Position numbers and translations under genes: made by a program | NCBI GenBank assembly: GCA_973895155.1 | Contig: OZ316899.1 | Span: 12,834,001 to 12,898,000 of the forward strand | Length of the DNA stretch: 64,000 bases | Source: Marsupella aquatica | Taxonomy: Eukaryota; Marchantiophyta | Reading direction: 5' to 3' | The notes under the pieces: generated by a model | Databases searched by the model: none | The model's input: the letters and a program-made list of their open reading frames with translations, nothing else | Told to the model about the DNA's origin: nothing | Shown here: positions 11,783-23,300 of the stretch, one piece after another | How the letters are laid out: each line of letters begins with the position of its first letter | How positions within the stretch are numbered: the stretch's first letter is position 1

Positions 11783-11919
11783 TGTTATAACCCAGGTTAG
11801 AACCAGGTTAAGTATACTCTACTAGGGTTAAGGATAACTACCTTAACCGTTCCTCCTTAAGGAACCTATATGTATTTACTCAAGGATGAAGGAAGAAGTA
11901 TTGTAGTTCACGTTCAACA
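11783..11919 (+). repeat. 5' LTR of copia 1
   Basis: It starts TGTTATAACCCAGG and ends GTTCAACA. An imperfect palindrome GGGTTAAGG...CCTTAACC and a TATATG motif lie inside. At 137 bp it is very short for a plant copia LTR. Confidence 0.93.
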
Positions 11920-11936
11920 CGTTATCAGCACGAAGG
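11920..11936 (+). other. Primer-binding site of copia 1, complementary to the anticodon arm of tRNA-Ile (inferred)
   Basis: CGTTATCAGCACGA directly follows the LTR. It is not the usual tRNA-iMet 3'-end site (TGGTATCAGAGC). Its complement, TCGTGCTGATAACG, matches from memory the anticodon stem-loop of plant tRNA-Ile(AAU) except at the wobble base, where C faces A34. A34 is inosine in the mature tRNA and pairs with C. This suggests internal half-tRNA priming as in Drosophila copia. Confidence 0.55.
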
Positions 11937-12378
11937 GCTCACGCGCAATTTTTTTTTGACGACTGATATTGGGGGAAGCGATCGGGCCTCGACAAAGGGA
12001 AGAATACCATCACCAAGAAATTCTCCATTCTTTTTCTCTCTTACAGCAATCAAGAACGTAGAGACCTTACCAACTTGCAGGGAAGACCCAAAGACAGCAC
12101 CGGGACGAGACAAGTCGCAAAAGCAATCGGACACGAATCAAAGGAGCACAACGATTGAAGGAGATCCAGCATACTCGTAATCGATTCCGTAACATACCCT
12201 CCAAAATTTCTTTTCGATAGCCATGAACATTGCATACAATAATCCCTCTTCTGCCAGTTGAACATGAACAACGCTGAGCATTGAAGAGAGACGAGAGGAG
12301 GCATCGATTCAATGATATAAACAGTGTACACAAGTGGCGCAAATTTCCCCTTTTCAATTGCACACCCTACCGATAATC
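11937..12378 (+). other. Untranslated leader of copia 1
   Basis: There is no coding signal between the primer-binding site and the family-supported gag start at 12379. Confidence 0.7.
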
Positions 12379-15300
12379 ATGAATTCTATTGAGAAACTCA
12401 ATTTCCAAGCTCTGAAGATTGACGGCTCTAACTACTTGTCATGGACACTGGACGTTGACTCACACTTGGCTGCCAAGAACCTACAAGATACAGTAATCAC
12501 CGATGTCGGAACAACGCTACAAGAGAAGGCCAAGGCCTTGATCCTCATCCGCCACCACCTTGAAGAACCTCTCAAACGGCAGTACATGAACGAATACAAC
12601 CCAAGGAGACTGTGGGATGACCTCAGCGCGCGATTCGACCACACGCGAATTATCTTCCTGCCAGCGACAAGACACGATTGGGTTAATTTGCGCGTCCAAG
12701 ACCACAAAACGATGGCTGATTACAATAGTGAGCTGTTTCGAATCGTAGCCCAACTGGCCATATGTGGCCACCCAGTGACGGACGAGGAGCAGATCGAAAA
12801 GACATTATCAACTTTGCATTCCACAAACTTAGTACCCTCGACCCAGTATCGGAACATGAACTTTACCAAATACTCCGAACTAATGGCGCACATGCTACTG
12901 GCGGAAAAACACCAACTCCTGTTACTACGGAACACCCAAGAACGCCCACCAGGCACGCTTCCACCTCAACCAAACCTAGAGTCCCATTATATAGCACCAC
13001 GTTTGGAGAGGTGGAATACCACCAGAGGGAGAGGGAGAGGAACATACATGGGCCGGAGCTCTTACAACCAGGGAAGAGGTCGGAGCACCACATACTCGGG
13101 ACGAGGATGAGGTCGAGGAAGATTCGGATACAGAAACAACAACACCAGAAAACCTTGGGACAGAGACACAAGTAATATGAGAACCAGAGACACCCGACAA
13201 CCCCCAACGTGCCACCGTTGTGGAACCAAGGGCCACATCAAGAAAGTATGCAGGGCCCCAGCACACCTAGTAGCACTCTACCAAAAGAGCGTATCTCCCA
13301 ATGACACAGCCACCTACAGCACATTCATGGACTCAAGTGAGATCCTACCTGAAATCCACATTATAATCCACGATGCCAAATCATCCTCCCCTGACGACCC
13401 CCACCACTGTATTGTCGATAGCGCAACATCACACTCCATCCTGCGGGACAGAGAATACTTTAGTGAAATCCACCCATCCAACCGCAGAATCACCACAATA
13501 ATGGGACAACAGCAAATAGAGGAAGGACACGGCCCAGCGACAGTGATACTACTTGGGGGTACAACCATCAGAATACAATCCGCAATTTACGCACCAAAAG
13601 CAACCAGAAACCTGCTTAGCTTCCGTGATATCAGGGCCAATAACCTCCACATTTCTACTGGCACCCTCGACAATGAGGAAGTCCTCCACATAATCTCCGA
13701 AACCCCGGCAGGGAACCAGACCAAAGAAACCTTAAAAGCCTTCCCACACGGCTTTTATGTCACTCGGACCTACAGCTTATACACCAATGCCCTGCTACAA
13801 CCCATCACCGAAATCTGGCACAAAAGATTGGGACATCCGGGCACTACAATGTTCCAAAGAATAATTCAAAGCACCCGGGGCATCCCACCAACAGTCCACC
13901 CAACATCGATGAAACTCGGCTACATAGCCTGCTCCAAAGGCAAGCTGACAATAAGACCAGCACCTAACACCACTGAAAGAGAAATTCCCAATTTTCTCGA
14001 GAGACTCCATGCGAATGTATGCGGACCCATAACCCCGCAGAGTGGCCCATTCCGATTCTTCCTCGCTATCATCTGCGCGTTATCAAAGTGGTCCAGAGTA
14101 TCCCTACTATCAACTAGAAACATGGTATTCCCCCGAATACTCGGACACATACTCCGACTAAAGGCACAGTTCCCAGACTATCCAATCAGAACATTACGAG
14201 TCGACAACGCCGGCGAATTTACATCCAAGCACTTCAAAGACTTATGCGCAACAGCGGGAATAGACATACAATACCCGGTGGCACATGTCCACTTCCAGAA
14301 CGGGATCGCAGAATCCCTCATAAAAAGACTCCAGACCATAGCCAGACCACTCCTCATGCACACATCCCTCCCCACATCTGCCTGGGGACACGCCATATTG
14401 CACGCCGCAGCTCTCCTAAGTTACAGACCATCCGCCTTTAACACTAATACACCCCACCACCTTGCCTTCCGCAATATCCCGTCCATCTTCCACCTGCAAA
14501 CTTTCGGCTGCCAGGTCTTAGTACCAATTATGGGCCCCAAATGAACTAAACTGGGCCCACAACGACAGGAGGGTATATACGTTGGTTTTGATTCTACTTC
14601 CATAATCTGATACCTGGAACCGACCACATCAGACGTCTTCAAGGCCCGCTTCATAGACTGGCACTTCTACGAAGAAATATATCCAAAACTAAACATAGCC
14701 AACACAACATACATGACACCAAAGACGGAGCTCACTTGGCAATTACAATCCCCATTCTGGAATGACCCGAGAACCAACCAAACAGACACAGAAGTACAGC
14801 GGATAATACACCTCACGCAAATGATGGAAAGACTACCTGATTCCTTCGCAGATGCAGCTACAGTCACAAGATCACACGTACCAGCTGCTAATGCACCATC
14901 AAGAATACAAGGCTTAGAACCTCCAGCCACAGAGGCAGCACCTAGGGCAAAGCATGGAAGACCTCTCGGATCAGGTGACAAGCAACCACGCCAACGCAGG
15001 TCTGTACCCCTTACACCGGCACCCCCAACAGCACTGCTCACCATCGAACCCACTGAGGAGCATGAGGAGATAGCAATCAACTATAATAGTACCGGACACA
15101 TCTGGAATCGAGAAAACACACAAGTAGACGAGCACTTTGCTTTTCATATCTCACATCAAATAGACGACGAGATCCCTGAACCAAAAACTGTACAGGAAGC
15201 ACAGACACACTCAGACTGGCCAGCTTGGGAGACGGCCATCAACTCAGAATTAGACTCACTCATATCCAGACAGGTCTTCGGACCCATCACTCCCGCACAA

Positions 15301-16928
15301 CCCGATATACATTTAACCGGATACAAGTGGACATTCGTCAAGAAAAGAAACTCTAAGGGCGAAGTTATCCGCCACAAAGCACGGCTCGTAGCCAAAGGAT
15401 TCACACAAATTCAGGGACGAGATTATGATTTAACTTACTCCCCAGTAATGGATGTAATCACTTATCGGTACCTGATAGCCTTCTCACTATACTATGGATT
15501 GACGATGCACCAACTTGATGTGGTCACGGCTTACCTCTATGGGCACCTCGACGTCATCATACATATGGAAGCCCCCCCCAATAACTGATCCAGCGCATTG
15601 ACTACCACTGTCAGGGGGAGAAAACACCCCGAATCAAGGCACAAAACTCCACTTTCGAGCATACGAACAGAGAAGTCCTTCGAACAACCTCACAAGCAAT
15701 AGCACTTCCGGCTCATTCAACACAGAACAACCATACCTCAGGAAGACCAAGACGATATGCTGTGAAAGTGCTTCGATCGATGTATGGATTGAAGCAAAGC
15801 GGGCGAACATGGTACCACCGCTTCAAGGCAGAAATGACAACATTAGGGTTCAAGAATTCTGACATCGCACCCTGCCTCTTCATTAAGCAAGAAGACAGCA
15901 AATTCGTCATCGTGGCCATATACGTAGATGACTTAAACCTATTCGGCACCAGCCGAATACTCCTGGAAACAATCCAGCTACTTAAACGTGTCTTCGAAAT
16001 GCGGGACTTGGGGCAGACTACATACTGCCTCGGATTACAATTTGAACACCTCCCCACTGGCGTTTTCCTCCATCAATCAACCTACACGAGCAAAGCCCTT
16101 AAGCAATTTCATATGGAGAAGACAAAGGCAGTAACATCACCAATGGATCTACGATCCTTGGATAAGGAAAAAGACATTTTCCGTAAGAAATCAGAGGGAG
16201 AGCCACTACTTGGCAGCGAAAAACCTTACCTATCCGCCATCGGAGCATTGATGTTCCTTGCAAATCAGACGAGGCCTGATATTGCATTCACAGTGAGCCT
16301 GCTAGCTCGCCATAGCGCACAACCTACAATTCGGCACTGGAACGGAGTAAAGAGAATCCTCCGTTACCTAAGCGGCACCATTGACATGGGACTACATTTC
16401 CCGGCAAGCAAAGCACACATACTAACTGGATACGCTGATGCAGGTTACCTCTCTGACCCTGCAGATGCAAAATCGCAAACCGGATACGTCTTCCTCATTG
16501 AAGCCACAGCAATCTCATGGAAGAGTAGCAAACAAACACTCACCACGACTTCTTCCAACCACTCGGAAATTATCGCGCTTTATGAGGCAAGCAGAGAATG
16601 CCTCTGGCTCCGTAATGTCATCGACCATATCTCAACACACACAGGTAAACCGACATTAGACACTCCAACTGTTATCTTTGAAGACAATCGACCCTGTGTG
16701 CAACAAATAGCCGCTGGATTTATAAAAGGTGATCGCACAAAGCACATTGCTCCTAAGTTCTTTTTCGCACATGAGCAACAGGGAAAACAGATAGACTTCC
16801 AATGGATCCCATCACAAAATAACTGCGCAGACCTCTTTACTAAGTCACTACCGCCCACGCTCCACAAAGAACTCTCATACTCCATAGGCATGCGTAGACT
16901 TTCAACATTGCTGCAGGAACAAACCTGA
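12379..16928 (+). pseudogene. Copia 1 gag-pol polyprotein, broken by stops and a frameshift
   Basis: The start at 12379 (MNSIEKLNFQAL) is chosen because the second copia begins with the same block. An upstream in-frame ATG at 12334 is less likely. Domains in order: UBN2/gag-like capsid region, Gly/Arg-rich linker, CCHC knuckle (CHRCGTKGHIKKVC), protease around IVDSATSHSIL (the usual DSG reads DSA), integrase zinc region (HKRLGHPG), DDE core (RVDNAGEF), reverse transcriptase with YVDDLNLFG, and RNase H ending near 16928. TGA stops at 13108, 14542 and 14608 sit where CGA (Arg) is expected; the second copia has Arg at the latter two. A frameshift falls near a run of eight C at 15572-15579, after which the frame changes to that of 15762-16928. 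It is not functional as it stands. Confidence 0.9.
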
Positions 16929-17357
16929 ATGCACATGAACGAGCAGCAGACAAAAACAACAAAGAGCGCATTTCGATGGATCCGGCCACTTCACGAACAC
17001 AAGACACAAACATCGATCAGGGGGAGACTCAAATTGACCTAGCACTCACGAACCAGTGAAGAGGAACACCAGCTACAAGCGGATGGAGACGAAGACAGTA
17101 TCAACCCAACGAATCGCTCGACATACACCTACGACTTACGGGACTTAGCATAAATTAGAGTACCACTTCAATACTTTAGTCCAACGATAAGATAAATAGA
17201 ACTAAACGATTACAAACATTTTTCAGTACCTACTGTGTACATTTCACACTATAGATTAACTCCACCCACAATTGGAGAGGGATGGTGATACTCTTTCCTC
17301 CCACAAGTGCGAAGGGGAGGTTTTAATGAGATTACATCCCCCCAACAATAAACACCA
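16929..17357 (+). other. 3' untranslated region of copia 1
   Basis: It is non-coding. A polypurine tract GAAGGGGAGG is at 17311-17320, but 37 bp separate it from the 3' LTR, whereas a tract normally abuts the LTR. A GATCAGGGGGAGA motif lies earlier near 17017. Confidence 0.6.
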
Positions 17358-17494
17358 TACTACAACCCAGGTTAGAACCAGGTTAAGTATACTCTACTAG
17401 GGTTAAGGAAAACTACCTTAACCGTTCCTCCTTAAGGAACCTATATGTATTTACTCAAGGATGAAGGAAGAAGTATTGTAGTTCACGTTCAACA
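17358..17494 (+). repeat. 3' LTR of copia 1
   Basis: It is a near-identical copy of the 5' LTR. The first bases read TACTACAA where the 5' copy reads TGTTATAA. Both derive by transitions from a likely TGCTACAA, consistent with C-to-T decay on either strand. It ends at 17494 and is followed by ATGCC. Confidence 0.92.
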
Positions 17495-17550
17495 ATGCCA
17501 AAATGAGTCACATATTGCGGTCTCAGTTCACCTCAAATTCTTCTAGTGCC

Positions 17551-18014
17551 GGGACTACAATGGGTACCTCCTCACCCAACTAAAGAAGACCTTGAAGGAG
17601 GAACAACAAGTGATAGACCAAGGGAGCGTGTCCCAACATGGTTATCACATGCCACTGTTGTGCCAGTATGCCTGGAGTCAGACCTTTGCACCAATACTCC
17701 CCCTACAAGCAAGGGTACCAGAGGAGGAGTTGGAACCGAGACCAGCAGCAAGGATGCCAAAACCGCCCGATAGCCCCATGATAGCGCAAATCTTTAGGCT
17801 GATGCCAAAACCCATGCCGATGCAGCAACGGGCTATGCAGAGCCTCTTGCAGATGCTGCAGAAGTAGAAGCCGGCAATTGCAGCACAGGCACCAGTACAC
17901 AACATTGTTGGGGAGGGAGGCACCGCAAGACCCACCAAAGTAGATCCCTTTGCTGGGGCCGCGGAGAGAAGGAGGACGGAAAACAAGTCGAGGGTGCAGA
18001 TGTACATGGGAGCC
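17551..18014 (+). pseudogene. Fragment of the mobile-domain/coiled-coil gene family (copy A)
   Basis: The DNA from GACTACAATGGGTACC to GGGAGCCTC matches the middle of the long minus-strand gene at 25603-28722. Shared peptides include KEEQQVI, GSVSQHGYHMPLLC (GSVSRLGYHMPLLC in the other copy) and MYMGAS/MYVGAS. It has a stop at 17865 and is cut off where an inverted gypsy LTR fragment begins. The function is unknown (see the full-length copy). Confidence 0.8.
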
Positions 18015-18016
18015 TC

Positions 18017-18645
18017 AAAGTGGTGGACCTTGCCACCTAGCGCCCTCACCAATCACTCACGCCTAAGTGCCCTAGTGCTCGAACACCTCCATGGAATACC
18101 TCGAGCAAGCAACCTAGTGCCCCTTGCACTGCCAGCGGCCCCTCCCATATGAAGCCGCACTTGCTCTCCAACACGACCGCTACTCAACAGTCCTCACTGT
18201 TTGCACAAGCAACCAAGTACCTCGGTAAGTAACCCTTCAGGATCTAGAACTCCCCAAGTCTAGCATCCTAACTCAAGCTTAATGTTGGTAAATAGGTCAG
18301 CAATAGGTCTTTCCGATGCCATAAGCCGGAAGCAGAACCCACGCCCACTATTTGTTCAGAACAGCTCCTTCCTTGGGCGCGGCCTGGGTTCCCCTTCGTA
18401 CCTATCCATCATCAACTGACCGCCCTGACCCCAGGATATGCTCATGGCCCAAATAGCGTAGCTTGTCCCAACACGCTAGGACCATAATGGCCCCAACTCT
18501 TGCAACCAACTCTTGGTTCTTGCCCCACTGATGGTCTAGGGGCCAAGCACCCTTGGAACTCAACCTCCACACCTACTTGGCCTTGCCTTCCCAACGCAAG
18601 CTCCCTTGGGAGACTGAACGCGGCTTGGCTGCTGTTTGACAGGAT
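18017..18645 (-). repeat. Gypsy LTR fragment, inverted
   Basis: On the minus strand this stretch matches about 42645-43308, the 3' two thirds of the 5' LTR of the gypsy element. Shared phrases include GGTGGCAAGGTCCACC, CCATGAGCAT.TCCTGGGG and GAGCTTGAGTTAGGATGC. Its LTR end abuts the copy A fragment. Confidence 0.85.
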
Positions 18646-19780
18646 TTGGCAAGCGGGCAAGCTAACACCCGCAAACCTCGAGAACCCATGGCGCCCCAGA
18701 CCTAGCTGAGCTCAGCATCAAGAAATTGGTACCCATATTATTTGGCAAGGTTTTATGGTGTTTTCATCACAACATATAAGTAATATTGATTTACACACAA
18801 AGTACTTCAATGATGATTCATCATTGAAATTTTCAGCATTGAATGAGGTATTTTTACCACAGATTTTTTCTATGTTTAATCATTATAGTGTCATCATGGA
18901 TGGATTCATCACATTTTCATTGCTGATGGGCATCACTTTCCATGCATCAAAAATTTGACAATGCTTAAGCAAGGACTCATTGTAAAATATACAATGATTT
19001 TCATTACATTTTCATTGTCTTATCAGTATCTGTTCAACTTGACAATATTAGCTAGTGGTCGTATAATGAATCATCAGCTATTGATCATCGTTGCACTATT
19101 ATAGTTTTGGAGTTGACATAGATGTGACGTCATCATTGAATCAACATGTTTCAATTGTTGAATAGCTTTCATTTCAGTGATATTTAATTGTGATTGCCTT
19201 CAATATTCCATATTGTGCCATTCATTATGCAATGAATTGTCAATGTTGTTTCCACACTGAAAAAATATGTCATGAATAGACACTTACTCAACATTGTAAA
19301 ATCATTGTGATTTCATTGTTGAATTATTGTGACATCACTATTGGTCTAGCTTGGACTCTGAAATAGTTTGGTGTTGTTTTGTTGCCCTTTCAATACCATT
19401 TCATCAACTAGTCATTTTCATTTCAAGCAAAATATTTGCCGATTTGGACTTGTGCAACAAATGAGGGGTCTAGAAGATACCTACATCTGACATGTGTCAC
19501 ACCCAGTCATCCTGGCCCCGGCCCTGGCCCCCAACCCCTAATCATCTCATCCACGTAAAGGAACTATGTCTCTTCATGGCTCTTGTTCTCTTGAACATTG
19601 ATCCGTTAAGGCTCCATCACTCTCACTCACCTGCAATTCTGTAGTTTCACTCACCTATAGATTCTATAGACATGAGTATTTCAGAGAATGCATATACAAG
19701 ACCAAACGCTTACAGGGGTAAATGAATCTTGTAGACTGCATGCCATTTGAATGAATCCTCTACAGACTCAACTATGGGTG
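18646..19780. other. Non-coding segment, rich in CATTG/CAATG from about 18730 to 19450
   Basis: No gene is supported. Short words such as TCATTG, CAATGA and ATTGAA recur more than a dozen times in both orientations. This resembles the subterminal repeat region of a DNA transposon, but no terminal repeats were found. Confidence 0.5.
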
Positions 19781-19785
19781 ATTTG

Positions 19786-19925
19786 TGTTGTAAACAAAGT
19801 AGATGATTGTAATCTTCCACACACTTCCATTATATCAAGGACTTATATAGTCCTAAGAGGTTAACATATTGGGTTAAGGTTAACCTACTCTAGTCTAGGG
19901 TTAAAGTAAACTATGGTTTATGACA
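19786..19925 (-). repeat. 3' LTR of copia 2
   Basis: At 140 bp it is identical by eye to the 5' LTR apart from three extra bases (GAT on the plus strand) near its inner edge at about 19801. Confidence 0.95.
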
Positions 19926-20322
19926 CTTCCCCTTGGTTAATTGGACGGGGTGTCAAGTAACCACACTTTTAACCCTAGTGTAAAATGGAATCCACTTTTG
20001 ATGTAGCCTCATTAAAACTTGCTGCTTTCTTCTCAAGGAAGAGTACTACCATCATTAGAATTTGTGGTCCATAAAATGTATGTTCTATATGATGAATTAT
20101 CCTGTTAAATTCTAAGGTATGTTAAAATTTAGGGTAACTTTAGAGTAAGAGTAGTTCACTATGTCTAAAAGTATAATGTCTTATGCCCGAACGGTTAATT
20201 GAATCGAAGTAATGGTGTAAAGTCGGAGGTATATGTGTATAGCTTAGGTCGGGTATTTGGTAAACAGGGAGGTGTTGGGGGGAAAGGTCGAAACCCAAAT
20301 TCCGAAGTCCTCATTTCGTTTT
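19926..20322 (-). other. 3' untranslated region and polypurine tract of copia 2
   Basis: It is non-coding. The polypurine tract AAGGGGAAG (19934-19926 on the minus strand) directly abuts the 3' LTR. Confidence 0.8.
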
Positions 20323-23300
20323 TCAAGCATCTGCTTGGTGGGGTGCGTCGGCAGTGGGGGAAAGCAGGGTAGAGAGTCGACACATTCCGATGGCGGTAAC
20401 GTGCTGTCGATGGGGTCCCGCAGGTAAGGGCTTCGTAAAAAGATCGGCGCAATTGTCTTGTGAACGGATCCACTTCACCTGGATCTGGTTTCCACTCTGT
20501 TCGTGCGTAAAAAAGAATTTTGGATCAATATGTTTGGTCCGATCTGTCTTCATGTAGCCTGCAACAATTTGGTCGACGCATGCTTTATTGTCTTCGTAAA
20601 TAATTGTTGGTTTGGTCAATATCGTTTTGCCTGTTTGTTTCAGGATATAGTTGATAATACTGCGGAGCCATATCGCCTCACGACATGCTTCATAGAGAGA
20701 GATGACTTATGCGTGATTCGAGGAGGTTGTGGTCATGCTCTGTTTCGTACTCCTCCAGGATATGGCAGTTCTCCCTTGCAGGAAAACGTAGCCAGTCTGT
20801 GACTTCGAGTCCTGTGGGTCAGAGAGGTACCCCGCATCTGCATAACCGATGAGTTCATCTGGGTTGTCGTTTGGGAAGAAAAGGCCCATATCTATTGAGC
20901 CTTGAAGGTAGCGGAATACCCTTTTCACGCCGTTCCAATGCCGAATAGTTGGATGTGCACTGTGTCGTGCCAGTAAGCTTAGTGCGAAGGAGATATCCGG
21001 TCTTGTATTGTTTGCCAAGTAGAGAAGGGCGCCAATGGCTGATAGGTATGGCTTATCCGAGTCAAGGGCTGGTTCATTCTCCTGTCGTCGCCTGAACATG
21101 TCCTTAGCTGTGTCCAATGACCGCATCTCCATGGGTGTGGACACAGGATATGCATTGTGCATATGAAATTGTCGAATGATCTTCTTGGTATAGGTTGATT
21201 GACTAATAAATGTGCCAGTTTGCAGGTATTCAAATTGTAGTCCTAAGCAGTATGTCGGCTCTCCAATTTCTTTCATCTCGAAAATACTCTTCATTGTATT
21301 AATAGTTTTGCGTAAGAGTTTTGGAGTACCAAATAAGTTGACATCATCGACGTATAGGGCGAGGATGACGAATTCTGTATCGATGTGTTTGATGAATATG
21401 CACGGTGCGATATCGTTGTTGATAAATCCAAGGGTTTGCATCTCAGTTTTAAACTTCTGGTACCAGATGCGTCCACTTTGTTTTAACCCGTTGATGGATT
21501 TCAGGACTTGCACAACAAACGCCTGCTGTCCAGTCCCACTTTTTCTGGGGTGCTGGAGTGGATCTTTATTTGTGTTGCCACTGCTCAACACTAGGCCTTT
21601 GAGCTTCTCATCTGGTACAATCTGTCGTATTCCTGACTTCATGTCCTTACTCAAGTTCTGGAAATGTTTCCCTTGGACATGTTCTGTCACTCTTGCGAGT
21701 AGTTCTTTTGGGGCTTTCATGAAAATTTCGGAGTCTAGTACTCCATATAGGTACGCTGTTACAACGTCCATTAGTATATTACAGAGTTGGTGTTTTCAAG
21801 AGAAAGCTATAAGATACCTGAATGTAGTCACATCCATAATAGGTGAATAGGTCAAATCATAATCCCTTCCCGGGATTTGAGTGTAGCCTTTCGCTACTAA
21901 GCGTGCGCGGTATCTAATGACATCTCCTTTGGCATTTCTCTTTCTGACAAATGTGAATTTGCTGTCTGTGTAATCATTGTTAGGTTGGACTTGTTTTAAC
22001 GGGCCAAAGACATGCCTACGGATCAATGCATCCATTTCAGTGTTAATGGCCTCTTGCCACTGTGGCCAATCCGACCTCGCTTGTGCTTCTTTAATGGTTA
22101 GGGGGTCCGGAGTGTCAGTTGATATTTGCTGAGCTATGTGATAGGCGAATTGTGCATCAACGACAGTGTTGGGTCTTTTATAGATTTGTCCGGTGTATTG
22201 GTATGGGATGGCCATTTCTTCATTATCTGGTACGTTAGATCTATCTGGTTCGTTAGTGATAGCATGCATCGTGGTTTCAGGTAGTACCTGATGAGGGAGT
22301 CTCTGGCGTGGTCGGGAGTCTCTAGATTCTGGTGGCCTACCTCTTTTTTTCTTTGCCGTGGTCTCCATTGCTGATTTTGTGGCAGGTTGTACTCGAGCTG
22401 GTACGTTTGCTGCCTCTACATGGGATCTTGTAACGTTGGCTGCATCATTAAAGGCGTCGGGGATCTTGTCCAACATTTCTTGGAGGTGTAGTAGTCTGCG
22501 GACTTCCTCATCCGCTCGCTTCGTTCGCGGGTCCTGGTTGAGTAAGTTTCGACTGTTCCAATTTATGCTTTGTGGAGGTGTATCCCTCGTCAATGGTTTT
22601 TCTGTAAGTAACTGGGGGAATGAATCTTCATAGAAGTGACAGTCTGCGTATCTGGCTTTAAATAGGTCTGCAGTGGTCGGTTCCAGGTAACGGATTATGG
22701 ATGAGGAGTCGTAGCCAACGTAGATTCCTTCCTGTCTTTGAGGTCCTATTTTAGTGCGCTTTGGCCCAAGGATGGGGACCATCACTTTGCATCCAAAGAC
22801 GCGCAGATGTGACAGGTCAGGGGGTAATCCGAACGCTAAGTGGTGTGGAGTTTTGGTATTAAACGCTGAGGGCCTGTACTTCAGCAATGTGGTGGCGTGG
22901 AGGACTGCATGTCCCCATGCGGAGAGGGGTAACTTGGAGTTCAGTAGGAGTGGTCGAGTAATCATTTGGATACGCTTTATAACGGATTCGGCAATTCCGT
23001 TTTGAAAATGGACGTAGGAAACTGAGTATTCTGTGTCAATTCCCGCCGTCCAGCAGAAATCATCAAATGCTTTGGAGGTAAATTCCCCTGCTCCATCCAC
23101 TCTCAGTTTCCGGATTGGATTTTTTGGGAACTGTGCTTTAAGTTTTAATATATTGGCTAAGATTCGTGCAAAGACTAAGTTTCGACTAGAAAGGAGGGAT
23201 ACTTGTAACCATTTAGTCGATGAGTCAATTATGGCCAGGAAGTACTTAAACGGTCCACTGGGTGGGTGTATTGGCCCACATACATCTGCGTTCAGGTGTT

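Larger units (their letters stand above)
11783..17494 (+). mobile_element. Copia-type LTR retrotransposon 1, complete but decayed
   Basis: It is bounded by two 137-bp LTRs (11783-11919 and 17358-17494) and a perfect 5-bp target duplication ATGCC (11778-11782 and 17495-17499). It contains a single gag-pol in the order protease, integrase, reverse transcriptase, RNase H. The LTRs differ at about 4 positions, three of them in the first 8 bases. It landed in the 3' part of the old En/Spm-type gene. Confidence 0.93.
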
